From positions 32,863-96,862 of the forward strand of contig DASUFL010000147.1 in assembly GCA_036274595.1 (NCBI GenBank): DNA of 64,000 bases, read 5' to 3'. Numbering within the stretch: the first letter of the stretch is position 1; each line of letters opens with the position of its first letter. This DNA comes from WS-9 sp036274595. GTDB lineage: Bacteria; Eisenbacteria; RBG-16-71-46; SZUA-252. The notes under the pieces were generated by a model that worked only from the letters and a program-made list of their open reading frames with translations, was not told the origin of the DNA and searched no databases. The position numbers and the translations under genes are program-made. Shown piece after piece: positions 1 through 9,710 of the stretch.

Positions 1-463
1 GGACGAAGAGGTTGGTCGGTAGGTAGTGGAGCCGGGCGCCGTCGGGTCGTCGCGACGGGCGCCCCGACGGATCGACCGTCGCGCCTTCGAGCACGTCGAG
101 GTCGGGCTCGCGATCGAAACGGGCCGCGGCCCGCGCGAGCCAGTCGGAGTCGGGAGCGCAATCATCCTCGGTGAAGGCGAGCACGTCGCCGGTCGCGCTC
201 CGCGCGCCTCGATTCCGCGCCGCACCGGGACCCTGCCGGGCGGGACTCCTGACCGCGGTCGCCCGCATCGAATCGATCCGCTGCGCGATCGCGGGGGTAG
301 GCTCGGCACCGTCGAACGAGACGATGAGATCCCATCGCGAACGGTCGAGGGTCTGCGCCGCGAGGGCGTCGAGAAGCGCGTTCAGGCTGGTGTCGCGCCC
401 CAACGTCGGGACGACGACGGTGAAGCGGAGGGTTGGGACCGAGCCGGCTACTTCCGGCGCCAC
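1..463 (-). CDS. Glycosyltransferase family 2, N-terminal part (truncated by window edge)
   Basis: The N-terminal 154 residues of a GT-A fold glycosyltransferase are visible; the rest lies beyond base 1. The first beta strand reads FTVVVPTLGRD near residues 14-24. A nucleotide-sugar/metal-binding acidic cluster, TEDDCAPDSDW, lies near residue 100, and a GPGAARNRGA segment precedes it, as is usual in GT2. I chose the GTG at 463 because it directly precedes the first strand; it lies 13 bp after the stop of the upstream fucose-synthase gene on the same strand. The likely role is adding a sugar in the surface polysaccharide of this locus; donor and acceptor cannot be told. Confidence 0.85.
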   Translation of the reverse strand, partial: MAPEVAGSVPTLRFTVVVPTLGRDTSLNALLDALAAQTLDRSRWDLIVSFDGAEPTPAIAQRIDSMRATAVRSPARQGPGAARNRGARSATGDVLAFTEDDCAPDSDWLARAAARFDREPDLDVLEGATVDPSGRPSRRPDGARLHYLPTNLFV

Positions 464-476
464 ATGCCCCCGGCGG

Positions 477-1439
<963 letters not shown>

Positions 1440-1485
1440 GCGGGGGAGTCTCCCAGAGGCCCACGGACCCGTCAAGGCGCGCGGC

Positions 1486-1514
1486 TTGACGCCCGGGCGC
1501 CCCGGCCCCAGGAT
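1486..1514 (+). promoter_or_regulatory. Sigma-70-type promoter before the O-antigen polymerase gene
   Basis: TTGACG at 1486-1491, a 17-bp spacer and CAGGAT at 1509-1514. The GTG start at 1521 lies 7 nt after the -10 box, so the transcript would be leaderless or nearly so. The -10 deviates from the TAGNNT seen elsewhere in the window at its first base. Confidence 0.5.
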
Positions 1515-1520
1515 CACGGG

Positions 1521-2717
1521 GTGTCGCTCGCCCTCGAGCGCGGGGCCGCGCTCTCGTTCCTCCTTCTGGCCGCCGCGCTTCCCTGGTCCATCGCGCCCAT
1601 GTCGATCGCGGTCGCGCTGTCGGGCGCGCTCACGCTCGCATGCTGGTGGCGCCCCGGAGGCGAGCGCTGGGTGCGCACTCCGGTCGACCCCGCCGCGATT
1701 GTCTGGCTCCTGGCGCTCGCGATCGCGGCATTCGCCGGCGAGGACCCGGCCGGGAGCGTCCATCGAGTCACGAAGGGATTCATTCTCGCTCTCGTTCCTC
1801 TCGCGGCCTACCACGGGCGCGATCCGAAGCTCGCGCGGCGCGCGATCGCGGTCCTCCTCGTTTCGGCGGCCGTCGCGACGGTGTTCGCGCTCGTGAAGTT
1901 CGCCATGCAGGGGGGCGCGTTTCCGGTGCGCGTGCGCGGCGCGGTGGGGCATCCGCTCACCTACGGAGGCCAGGCGATGCTCCTCCTTGTGCTCGCGGGG
2001 GCGATCCTCTTCCGCTCGCGCGACCGACGATGGATGGGCGCGGCCGGCGCGCTGCTCCTTCTCCTCGCCCCGGCGCTCCTCGGGAGCTACACCCGGAGCG
2101 CGTGGATCGGCACCCTCGTCGGATTCGCGATCCTGATCGGCTTCACGCGAGCGCGGTGGCTCCCCGCGCTCCTTGGGGCGGTTCTCGTCCTCGTGCTGGT
2201 CATGCCCGGCGGCTACCGAGAGCGCGCGCTGAGCGTGTTCCATCCGCACGGCGTCTGGAACCGCGAGCGGATCATTCTCTGGGACGCGGGGTGGCGGATG
2301 TTTCGCGACCATCCGGTGACCGGAGTCGGGCTCGAGGACTTGAAACCCTGGGTGGCGCGGTACCGCTCGCCCGAGGCGCACGAGCCGCCGCACGGCCACA
2401 TGCACAACGTGTATCTCCAAGTGCTCGTCACGATGGGCGTGATCGGATTCGCGGCGTTCGTCTATCTGGTCACGGCGCTCTGGCGCACCGCCGCGCGTCG
2501 CCTGCGCGTCGACGCTCGCTCCGGGGATGCGGATCCCTTCGGCATGGCTCTCCGGATCGCGACCGTGGCCGCGCTCGCGGGATTTCTCGTCGCGGGGCTC
2601 TTCGAATGGAATTTCGGTGACGAGGAGCTTCTCGATCTCCTGTTCACGCTGATCGGCCTCGCCTGGGCGGCGAGCGCCTGGAGGCACGTACGCCCCGCCG
2701 CGCCGCCCTCGTCCTGA
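1521..2717 (+). CDS. O-antigen ligase/polymerase family membrane protein (Wzy/WaaL-like)
   Basis: A 398-residue polytopic membrane protein with about ten to twelve hydrophobic segments. A large hydrophilic loop follows, with NRERIILWDAGWRMFRDHPVTGVGLEDL near residues 250-280 and HMHNVYLQVLVTMGVIG just after. This arrangement, with an H-N in the loop before the last helices, is typical of the Wzy_C/O-antigen ligase family, which polymerises or ligates undecaprenyl-linked glycans on the periplasmic face. Polymerase and ligase cannot be separated by sequence alone. The GTG at 1521 follows a promoter-like element and starts just before the first helix. The 3' end overlaps the next gene if that gene starts at CTG 2678. 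Confidence 0.87.
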   Translation: MSLALERGAALSFLLLAAALPWSIAPMSIAVALSGALTLACWWRPGGERWVRTPVDPAAIVWLLALAIAAFAGEDPAGSVHRVTKGFILALVPLAAYHGRDPKLARRAIAVLLVSAAVATVFALVKFAMQGGAFPVRVRGAVGHPLTYGGQAMLLLVLAGAILFRSRDRRWMGAAGALLLLLAPALLGSYTRSAWIGTLVGFAILIGFTRARWLPALLGAVLVLVLVMPGGYRERALSVFHPHGVWNRERIILWDAGWRMFRDHPVTGVGLEDLKPWVARYRSPEAHEPPHGHMHNVYLQVLVTMGVIGFAAFVYLVTALWRTAARRLRVDARSGDADPFGMALRIATVAALAGFLVAGLFEWNFGDEELLDLLFTLIGLAWAASAWRHVRPAAPPSS

Positions 2718-3880
2718 CGCCGCGGCTTCCGTGGCCGCAGGATGACGGGGGACGGATCGCGACGGCTCAGTCCATCTGGGCGGCGGCGCAGGCGTACGAC
2801 GTGACCGTGATCTCGTTCGCGCCGCCGGGCACGGCCGAGGCCCTGCCCGGCGCGTGGTTTAGTCTCGGCATCGAGGTGAAGACGGTGCCGCATCGTCCGC
2901 CGTCAAAGCCCATCGCCCTGGCCCAGGGGCTTTTGGGGAAGCTCCCCTACACGCTCGCGCGCTACCGGAGCGCGGCGTTCGCCCGCGTCGTGGACGAGTG
3001 CGTCCGCACCCTTCGCCCCGCGTTCGCGCTCGCGAATAACCTCCACACGGCCTCGTATGTCGATCGCCTCAACGGGGTCCCGCTCGTTCTTCGCGAGCAA
3101 AACCTCGAGCACCTCTGGATGAGCCGCTACGCCGAGGAGTCGCTCGGTGGCCTGGCACGCGTCTACGCGGGCATCCAGGCCCGCCGGCTCAAAGCCGCCG
3201 AGCGAGCGTTTTGCCGGTCGGCTGCGCTGACGCTCGCGATCCAGGATCTGGAGCGGGACGCGCTCCGCGCGCTCGCGCCCGGCGCGTGGATCGAGACCTT
3301 GCCGGTCGGGATCGATCTCGATCGATTCGGTGAGCCGCGGCCCGAGGATCCGCCGATCGTGCTCCTCGCCGGATCGTTCGCGTGGCCGCCCACCGCTTCG
3401 GGCGCGATCCGCTTCCTCGCCGAGGGATGGCCGCGCGTGCGCGCGGCGGTGCCGAATGCGCGGCTCCGCGTCGTGGGCAAGTCGCAGCCGGATGCCCTCG
3501 TCCAGGCCGCCCGGGCCGCGGGGGCGGACATCGTGCCGGTCGTTCCTTCGATGGCCGAGGAGATGGCCCGGGCCTCGGTGATGGTGGTTCCGCTCTGGAG
3601 CGGCGCCGGGGCGCGCGTCAAGATCATGGAAGCCCTCGCGGCGCGGCTCCCGGTCGTCGCGACGCCGATCGGGGCCGAAGGGCTGGGACTCGAACGGGAG
3701 CGGCACCATGTCGAAGGGGAGAGCGCGGAGGAGCTGGGAGACCGGACGGGCGCGCTCCTTCGCGATCCGCGGCGCCGCGCGTCGCTCGCACGGGAAGGCC
3801 GCGCGTACGCCGAGGCGCACTGGGCGCAGATCGCCGTGGCGCGGCTCCAGAACGAGCTGGTGGGACGAATCGCTCGATGA
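2678..3880 (+). CDS. Glycosyltransferase family 4 (group 1), probable CTG start
   Basis: A GT-B fold transferase of about 400 residues. The N-terminal strand ALVLTPRLPWPQDDGGRIA is the acceptor-site motif of this family and matches the paralogue at 11712 (VVFLTSRLPFPPEGGDRF). The C-terminal half has GAGARVKIMEALAARLPVV, with the conserved E and donor-binding loop. The conserved N-terminus lies upstream of the first conventional start (GTG 2801). Between the in-frame TGA at 2618-2620 and GTG 2801 there is no ATG, GTG or TTG. CTG 2678 is the best candidate, overlapping the polymerase gene by 40 bp. The 3' end overlaps the GT9 gene by ATGA. Confidence 0.85.
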   Translation: MEARTPRRAALVLTPRLPWPQDDGGRIATAQSIWAAAQAYDVTVISFAPPGTAEALPGAWFSLGIEVKTVPHRPPSKPIALAQGLLGKLPYTLARYRSAAFARVVDECVRTLRPAFALANNLHTASYVDRLNGVPLVLREQNLEHLWMSRYAEESLGGLARVYAGIQARRLKAAERAFCRSAALTLAIQDLERDALRALAPGAWIETLPVGIDLDRFGEPRPEDPPIVLLAGSFAWPPTASGAIRFLAEGWPRVRAAVPNARLRVVGKSQPDALVQAARAAGADIVPVVPSMAEEMARASVMVVPLWSGAGARVKIMEALAARLPVVATPIGAEGLGLERERHHVEGESAEELGDRTGALLRDPRRRASLAREGRAYAEAHWAQIAVARLQNELVGRIAR

Positions 3881-5010
3881 ACGAGTACGCTCTCTTTTTC
3901 CTGTCGGCCGCCGTGTCCCTCGTGGTGAACGCGCTCGGCCGCCTGCGTGGGCGCTCCGCCCCGAGCCGCATCCTCGTCGTGAAGCTGGACCATCTCGGGG
4001 ACGTCATCCTCGCGACTCCGGCCATCCGCGCGCTTCACGAGCGCTACCCCAAGGCCGCGATCGACGTGCTCGTCCATCCCGGGGCGACGGCCGCGGTCGC
4101 GCATCATCCCGGCGTCCACCGTGTCCTCGCGTACCGCTCGCCGCGGTTCTCACGCGATGGGGGGGCCGACGATTCGTCGCGCCTCCGCGAAATCGCTCGG
4201 ACGCGGTACGACACCATCGTGGAGCTGCGCGGCGACGGGCGGACGCTCCTCCTCCCGTTTCGGACCGGCGCCCGTCGGCGCGTGGATCGAGGAACGGTGC
4301 GACTCCGGAACAAGGCCTGGCGCGTCCTCGGGCGCGCGCCGGTGCTCCACGAGGTGGAGACCAACCTCGAGATCGTGCGGCCGCTCGTGGGCATGCCGGC
4401 GGCTCGTCCCCGGGTCGAAGTGGATCCTGGGTCCGAGGCGCGCGCCTCGCTGACCCGGGCGCTCGAGGAGCGCGCCGTTCCGGCCGGCGCGCGCTTCGTC
4501 GTGCTCCACCCGGGGGCCGCGTGGCGTCCGCGCGCGTGGCGTCCCGAGCGGTTCGGGGCGGTTGCCGACTGGATTCTCGGCCACTATGATGCCCAGGTCG
4601 TGCTCGTCGGCTCCGAGGACGAGCGGGATGTCGAGGACCTTGTGCGGCGCTCGATGCGGGAGGACCGGGCTCTGGCGATGACCGGCTCGCTGACGCTCGA
4701 GGAGTTGACGGCGCTGCTCGGTCGATCGGCCCTCTTCATCGGGAACGACAGCGGCCCCGCCCACCTGGCGGCCGCCTGCGGCGTTCCGTCCATCGTGCTC
4801 TTCGGACCTCAGGACCCGCGCCGCTTCGGTCCGTGGTCGGAGCGCACCCAGGTGCTGCACCATCCGGTCGCGTGCTTTCCGTGCCGCCAGACCGTGTGCG
4901 TGATGGCCGAGGATCCCTGCGTGAACCGGAACGAAGTCGCCGACGTGATCGCTCGAGCTCGTGAAGTCCTGGGGCCGCCCGAGCGCGTCCAGGCCGCGGC
5001 GCGAGGCTGA
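3877..5010 (+). CDS. Glycosyltransferase family 9 (heptosyltransferase-like)
   Basis: A 377-residue GT-B transferase. An N-terminal hydrophobic segment (residues 5-20) may anchor it to the inner membrane. The first Rossmann motif is KLDHLGDVILATPAIRAL, and the donor-domain signature is IGNDSGPAHLAAACGVPSIVLFG near residues 290-310. Both are diagnostic of the RfaF/WaaF/WaaQ family, which transfers heptose or related sugars to lipopolysaccharide core. A cysteine-rich tail (CFPCRQTVC...DPC) is also common in this family. The ATG overlaps the previous stop (ATGA), and the next gene begins 2 bp after its stop, so it is translationally linked in the operon. Confidence 0.9.
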   Translation: MNEYALFFLSAAVSLVVNALGRLRGRSAPSRILVVKLDHLGDVILATPAIRALHERYPKAAIDVLVHPGATAAVAHHPGVHRVLAYRSPRFSRDGGADDSSRLREIARTRYDTIVELRGDGRTLLLPFRTGARRRVDRGTVRLRNKAWRVLGRAPVLHEVETNLEIVRPLVGMPAARPRVEVDPGSEARASLTRALEERAVPAGARFVVLHPGAAWRPRAWRPERFGAVADWILGHYDAQVVLVGSEDERDVEDLVRRSMREDRALAMTGSLTLEELTALLGRSALFIGNDSGPAHLAAACGVPSIVLFGPQDPRRFGPWSERTQVLHHPVACFPCRQTVCVMAEDPCVNRNEVADVIARAREVLGPPERVQAAARG

Positions 5011-5012
5011 CC

Positions 5013-6410
5013 ATGTTCGCCCGGCACCGCCAGCTCCTCCAGATCGGCGTCTTCTTCCTCGACGCGCTCCTGATCTTCGCGGCGTGGTGCGCCGCGTACT
5101 GGCTCCGCTTCCACGTGCTCCATATCCCGGCGCCGCGCGGAGTGCCTCCGATCGAGCGCTACCTCTGGATCGGGGCCGTCCTCACGCCGTTCGGGCTCTT
5201 GATCCTGCGCTCCTTCCGTCTCTACCGCTCGGCGCGCACCGCGCGGCTCTCGCAGGAGCTCTGGACGCTCGTGCAGGGAGTGGCGATCCTCGCGGCCGTC
5301 GCCGCGCTCGCGTCCTACTCGTTCCGCGGGGAGGTCGCGCGCTCGGTGCTCCTGATCTTCGCGCTCCTGGCGGCGCTCTTCCTGACGGCCGCGCACGCTG
5401 CGATCCGGCTCGCGCTCCGCGCCGCGCGGCGGAGCGGCCACAACCTGCGCCACGTGCTCCTCGTGGGCACGGGCGATCTCGCCGAGCGCGTCGGGCGGAA
5501 GATGATCGCGGAGGCGGACTACGGCCTCCACGTGATCGGGATGGTCTCCGCGGACGCCACGGAGGTCGGGAATCACGTCGGGCCCTTCCAGGTGGTGGGC
5601 TGCGTCGCGGATCTGCCGGGGCTCGTCACCGAGTCCGGGGCGGAGCTCGTGTACGTGGCGTTCCCGCGCGCGGACCACGAGGCCGAGCAGGACGCGCTCG
5701 AGCGGCTCGGCGACTCGACGGCCGCCGTCCGCCTCGTCCCCGACCTCAACCGTAGGCACACGCTGAACGCGAGCGTCGAGGATTTCGACGGCACGCCGGT
5801 CGTGCTCGTGACCGAGACGCCGGAGCAGGGATGGAACTCGGTCCTCAAGCGCGCGTTCGATCTCGCCGTCTCGGCTATGTCCCTGGTCCTCTTGTCGCCG
5901 CTCCTTCTCGCGATCGCGCTCTGGGTGAAGCTCGACTCGCCCGGGCCGGCGCTCTACGCGCAGGAGCGCGTGGGCTCGAACGGACGCCGTTTCCGCATGC
6001 TCAAGTTCCGCACCATGCGGACGGACGCGGAGGCCTTGGGGCCGCAGTGGAGCCGCGCGGAGGATCCGCGCCGGACGCGGGCGGGCGGGATCCTCCGCCG
6101 CCTCTCGCTCGACGAGCTGCCGCAGCTCTGGAACGTCTTCGTGGGGCACATGAGCCTCGTCGGCCCGCGCCCCGAGCAGCCGGTCTTCGTCGACCGGTTC
6201 CGCGCATCGATTCCGCGCTACATGCTCCGCCACCACGTGAAGTCGGGCATCACCGGCTGGGCGCAGGTGAACGGCCTCCGCGGCGACACGCCGCTCGAGC
6301 GGCGGATCGAGTACGACCTCTACTACATCGAGAACTGGTCGATGAGCTTCGACATGAAGATCCTCGCCCTCACCGTCGTTCGCATCTTCCGCGACCCGAG
6401 CGCGAACTAG
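5013..6410 (+). CDS. Exopolysaccharide polyprenyl glycosylphosphotransferase (WbaP/CpsE-like)
   Basis: A 465-residue initiating transferase that moves a sugar-1-phosphate from a nucleotide sugar to undecaprenyl phosphate. The N-terminal 115 or so residues hold four membrane segments. A Rossmann-like domain follows (HVLLVGTGDLAERVG near residue 150). A further hydrophobic segment is near residue 285. The catalytic bac_transf domain then shows QERVGSNGRRFRMLKFRTM, SLDELPQLWNVFVGHMSLVGPRPE and KSGITGWAQVNG. The architecture and length fit the standard PHPT family. The ATG starts 2 bp after the preceding stop. It should launch the repeat unit of this locus. Confidence 0.94.
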   Translation: MFARHRQLLQIGVFFLDALLIFAAWCAAYWLRFHVLHIPAPRGVPPIERYLWIGAVLTPFGLLILRSFRLYRSARTARLSQELWTLVQGVAILAAVAALASYSFRGEVARSVLLIFALLAALFLTAAHAAIRLALRAARRSGHNLRHVLLVGTGDLAERVGRKMIAEADYGLHVIGMVSADATEVGNHVGPFQVVGCVADLPGLVTESGAELVYVAFPRADHEAEQDALERLGDSTAAVRLVPDLNRRHTLNASVEDFDGTPVVLVTETPEQGWNSVLKRAFDLAVSAMSLVLLSPLLLAIALWVKLDSPGPALYAQERVGSNGRRFRMLKFRTMRTDAEALGPQWSRAEDPRRTRAGGILRRLSLDELPQLWNVFVGHMSLVGPRPEQPVFVDRFRASIPRYMLRHHVKSGITGWAQVNGLRGDTPLERRIEYDLYYIENWSMSFDMKILALTVVRIFRDPSAN

Positions 6411-6421
6411 GAGGCTTCGGC

Positions 6422-7027
6422 ATGGCGTTACGGCTCCACGTGGGCTGCGGCACCGTGTACCTGGAGGGATACGTGAACCTGGACGTCGAGGTGCCGGGCT
6501 ACTCCTTCCTCGCGGCCGAGCGGCCCGATCTCGCCGATCGAAACCGCACGACGGTCGACCGCTATTACAAGAAGGAGGAGTCGCAGGCGACGCTCGAGCA
6601 CGGGCCGGGCGAGGTCCAGTTCTGCGTGGTGGACCGCTTCGCCGATCTTCGCGCGCTTCCGTACGCCTCCGATTCGGCCGACGAGATTCGAACCGTGCAG
6701 GTGCTCGAGCACCTCGACATGCGGGAAGCGCCGCGCGTGCTGCGCCACTGGTACGAAATCCTGCGCCCAGGCGGAATGCTCCACGTGGACGTCCCCGATT
6801 TCGAGGAGACCGCGCGCCAGCTCCTCGCGCAGCCGGACGAGCCGTCCAAGGACTGGTACTACCGGCTCGTCTACGGCAGCCAGAAGAACGCGTACGCGTT
6901 CCACAAGAACGGCTTCAGCCCGGCGCGCCTCGAGCGGCTCCTGCGCGAGGCCGGCTTCCGCGAGGTGCGTCCGGTCCCGAACCGGATCCACTTCTACCCG
7001 GTGGCGATCGCCGAAGCGATCAAGTAG
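6422..7027 (+). CDS. Class I SAM-dependent methyltransferase
   Basis: A 201-residue protein with the SAM-binding motif I LHVGCGTVYLEGYVNLD at residues 5-21. Motif II is near DEIRTVQVLEHL, and a LRPGGMLHVDVPDFEETA stretch is typical of methyltransferase_11/type-12 enzymes in polysaccharide loci. A perfect AGGAGG at 6409-6414 overlaps the previous stop codon and sets the ATG at 6422. It probably methylates a sugar or a lipid-linked glycan, but the acceptor is unknown. It sits between the initiating transferase and a CgeB-like transferase in one operon. Confidence 0.85.
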   Translation: MALRLHVGCGTVYLEGYVNLDVEVPGYSFLAAERPDLADRNRTTVDRYYKKEESQATLEHGPGEVQFCVVDRFADLRALPYASDSADEIRTVQVLEHLDMREAPRVLRHWYEILRPGGMLHVDVPDFEETARQLLAQPDEPSKDWYYRLVYGSQKNAYAFHKNGFSPARLERLLREAGFREVRPVPNRIHFYPVAIAEAIK

Positions 7028-7052
7028 CGGCCGCGAGCGACCCGAACCCAGC

Positions 7053-8210
7053 GTGCGCATCTTCCTCGTCCTCCACCGGAGCCCGAACCCGGCGTTCACG
7101 TCGGACCTCTGGAAGGACAACCTCCACGATCCGCTCGTCGCGATGGGGCACGATGTCGTCCTCTGGGGAGAGGGGATCGCGCCGCTCTTCGATCTCGATC
7201 CCGACGATCCGGGAACGGCCGAGCCCCGCGCGCGCTTCACCGAGCGCTTTCTCGAGGCGGTCGAGGAGGCCCATCGGGCTTCGCCGCTCGACCTCGTCAT
7301 CACGTACGTCTCGGACAGCCATCTCGAGCCCGCCGCGATCGATCGCGTTCGCGACCGCACCGCGCCGGTCCTCAATTTCTTCTGCAACAACGTGCACCAG
7401 TTCCATCTCGTGCGGCGGAACGCGCGCCACTACTCCTTCTGCCTCGTACCGGAGGCGGAAGCAGTCCTTCGCTACAAGCAGGCGGGGGCGGAGCCCCTCT
7501 TCTTTCCCATGGCGGCGAACCCGGACCGCTACCGTCCGGTGGATACCCCCTACCGGTACGACGTCACGTTCTCCGGACAGCGCTATGGCGATCGGACCTC
7601 GTCGATGCTCGCGCTCCGCGACGGAGGCGTGGACGCACACGCGTTCGGCCAGTACTGGGATCCGGCGCCCGTTCCCAAGGAGTCATCCGCCGGCTCCGGG
7701 CAACCTGGGATCCTGGCGCGCGCCGTGGAGCTCGCGTTCGGCGGCCGGAACGTGCTCCAGGCGATGCGCGACCGGATGGACTGGGACCGGCTCCGGACGC
7801 GCCACCAAGCGGCGCTCCATGGTCCCGTGAGCGACGAGCAGTACGTGGCGCTCTTCAGCGAGAGCCGGATCAGCCTCGGCTTCCTCATTCTCGGAGACAC
7901 GCATCGAACGTCCCGGCCGCTCCGGCAGATCCGCCTCCGCGAGTTCGAGGCGCCGATGGCGGGGGCGTTCTACGTCACGGGATGGCTGGACGAGATCGCG
8001 CTCCACTACGAGATCGGGACGGAGATCGTCTGCTACCGGTCGAGGGACGAGCTCGTGGACCTGAGCCGCTACTACCTCGCGAACGACGGGGAGCGCGAGC
8101 GGATCCGCCGCGCGGGGCACGAGCGGGCGCGGCGCGACCACACGTGGCGCCGCCGGTTCGAGGATCTGTTCGCGGAGCTTCGGCGTCGCAAGGTGATCGC
8201 GAGCGCCTGA
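7053..8210 (+). CDS. CgeB-like glycosyltransferase (glycosyl transferases group 1 type)
   Basis: A 385-residue GT-B-like protein. The N-terminus MRIFLVLHRSPNPAF begins with a beta strand. The C-terminal region has RTSRPLRQIRLREFEAPMAGAFYVTGWLDE and EIVCYRSRDELVDLSRYYL, followed by ARRDHTWRRRFEDLFAEL. This C-terminal pattern (E-x-PxxGA, then a helix ending in H-TW-xR) is typical of CgeB/spore-maturation-like transferases, found in polysaccharide loci as well as in spore formers. The GTG at 7053 follows 25 bp after the methyltransferase. Its substrate is unknown. It converges with the flippase gene, leaving 7 bp between the stops. Confidence 0.78.
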   Translation: MRIFLVLHRSPNPAFTSDLWKDNLHDPLVAMGHDVVLWGEGIAPLFDLDPDDPGTAEPRARFTERFLEAVEEAHRASPLDLVITYVSDSHLEPAAIDRVRDRTAPVLNFFCNNVHQFHLVRRNARHYSFCLVPEAEAVLRYKQAGAEPLFFPMAANPDRYRPVDTPYRYDVTFSGQRYGDRTSSMLALRDGGVDAHAFGQYWDPAPVPKESSAGSGQPGILARAVELAFGGRNVLQAMRDRMDWDRLRTRHQAALHGPVSDEQYVALFSESRISLGFLILGDTHRTSRPLRQIRLREFEAPMAGAFYVTGWLDEIALHYEIGTEIVCYRSRDELVDLSRYYLANDGERERIRRAGHERARRDHTWRRRFEDLFAELRRRKVIASA

Positions 8211-8217
8211 GCCCGGC

Positions 8218-9648
8218 TCAGGCCCGCGTGATCAGCGCCGCGAGCCCCGTGAGGAGCGCGGCCGCGGCGCCGGCAGCGGCCAGGTCGCCGGCGCGCGGCC
8301 CAACTCCCGCGCGCCGCATCTTCAAGATTGCGACCAGGAGGAGCACCCCGCCTCCTGCCGCGTAGGCGAAGGGGAGCGACATCGCTCCCGCTCCCGCGCG
8401 GACGAACAGGGCGTAGGCGACGGCGAGCGCGATCGGGCCTACCGCTCCGATCCCCACCCAGAGCCGCCGCCCTCCGACGGGCAGGGATCCCACCGACCAC
8501 GTGAGCGCGGCGATGCGTCCGAACTCTCCGAGGAGCGCCCAGGCCATGAGCGGGCGCGCCGCATCGAAGCGCGTCGAGTAGAGGAGATGGAGGAGCGGCG
8601 AGGCCGCCACCATCGTGAACGCGATCGCCGCCGCCGCGAGAAGGAGAAGGGGCTTCCACTGGCGCCTCGTATACGTCCGCGCGGCGTCCACGCCTCCGGC
8701 CGCGGACGCCGCGCTGATCTTCCCGAACGCGTAGCTCGCCAGGTAGGCGTAGAAGACGGCGCCGACGATCTGTGACAGAGCGAGAGCCGCCTGCAATAGC
8801 CCGTTCGCGTCCACACCGTGAGCCCGAACGTAGTGCGCGCGGAGCGCGAGCATCGTGCCGAGGTCGAGGAGCGCCATGAAGAGCGCCGCCGTGCCGATGC
8901 CGAGGAGCCGCTTCGCGACCTCAGGGCGGACGATCGGACGGGTGGGAGGGCCCGGCACGTCGCGGTACGCCCGGCCTCGCACGAGGAGCACGCCCAGAGC
9001 CCCCGCGGGCCAGAACAGGGCCACCCCGATCGTGGCCCCCACGAGTCCCGCGCGGGGCACGAGGAGGAAGGTCGCCGTGAGCGAGGCGGCGCCGCCGAAC
9101 GCCGCGTAGATCACGGGGGCCAGGACGTCCGAGCGTCCCGCGAAGAGACCCAGCAGGAGATTCGAGATCGCATAGCCGACCAGACCGAGCACCGACCAGC
9201 GAACGAGATCCGCGTGCGAGGGCACATCCAGGAGCGCTTGCGACAGTGCGGGGGCCAGGAGGAGGGCCGCGGTCGCGATGACGAGGACCGCGGCAAGGAC
9301 GAGGCCGAACGCGGTCCAGAAGCCGCGCCGCGCCCCCTCGGCGTCGCCCCGTCCCAAGGATTCCGACACCGCCTGCGCGACGGGCAGGCTCATGCCGAGC
9401 CCGGCGGCGATCCCGAGCCACGTCTGACCCTGCACGATCTGCGCGAGCACGCCGATGCCGGACACGTCGAGATGGGTCGCGACCCACTTGTTGCGGCCCA
9501 CGCTCGCGAGCGCGACCACGGCGGGGTAGGCGGCGGTCGCGGCGAGCCTCGCGCCGCGCTCGACCCAGAGCCGCGCGCCGGGCGGCATGGCGGAGAGCGG
9601 CGCCTCGAACGGAGACGGCGCGGGGTTGGGCTCCGGCTGGGACGGCAT
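8218..9648 (-). CDS. Wzx-type lipid-linked oligosaccharide flippase (MOP superfamily)
   Basis: A 476-residue polytopic protein with about 12-14 predicted helices, for example AAVLVIATAALLLAPALSQALL and GVLLLVAILKM. The N-terminal WVERGARLAATAAYPAVVALASVGRNKWVATHLD and GIAAGLGMSLPVAQAVSESLGRGD segments resemble polysaccharide biosynthesis exporters, which flip undecaprenyl-linked repeat units across the inner membrane. The ATG at 9648 is preferred; an ATG 20 residues later is also possible. It is the only minus-strand gene within an otherwise plus-strand glycosylation cluster, and it is divergent from the GT2 gene at 9711. Confidence 0.87.
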   Translation of the reverse strand: MPSQPEPNPAPSPFEAPLSAMPPGARLWVERGARLAATAAYPAVVALASVGRNKWVATHLDVSGIGVLAQIVQGQTWLGIAAGLGMSLPVAQAVSESLGRGDAEGARRGFWTAFGLVLAAVLVIATAALLLAPALSQALLDVPSHADLVRWSVLGLVGYAISNLLLGLFAGRSDVLAPVIYAAFGGAASLTATFLLVPRAGLVGATIGVALFWPAGALGVLLVRGRAYRDVPGPPTRPIVRPEVAKRLLGIGTAALFMALLDLGTMLALRAHYVRAHGVDANGLLQAALALSQIVGAVFYAYLASYAFGKISAASAAGGVDAARTYTRRQWKPLLLLAAAAIAFTMVAASPLLHLLYSTRFDAARPLMAWALLGEFGRIAALTWSVGSLPVGGRRLWVGIGAVGPIALAVAYALFVRAGAGAMSLPFAYAAGGGVLLLVAILKMRRAGVGPRAGDLAAAGAAAALLTGLAALITRA

Positions 9649-9694
9649 GCGCGGCAGTGTCGAGGACCCTCCGCGGAGTGTCAATCGCGCCCCG

Positions 9695-9703
9695 TGCTAG
9701 ACT
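9695..9703 (+). promoter_or_regulatory. Extended -10 promoter element before GT2 gene
   Basis: TG-C-TAGACT: TG at 9695-9696 and -10 hexamer at 9698-9703. No good -35 is visible. The GTG start at 9711 is 8 nt downstream, the expected position of the first transcribed base. Confidence 0.45.
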
Positions 9704-9710
9704 CCGCCGG

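Noticed and set aside
1440..2687. Minus-strand extension of the fucose synthase frame across the O-antigen polymerase gene
   Set aside because: The extension is Arg/Glu-rich shadow sequence. Fcl homology and the Rossmann motif begin at ATG 1439.
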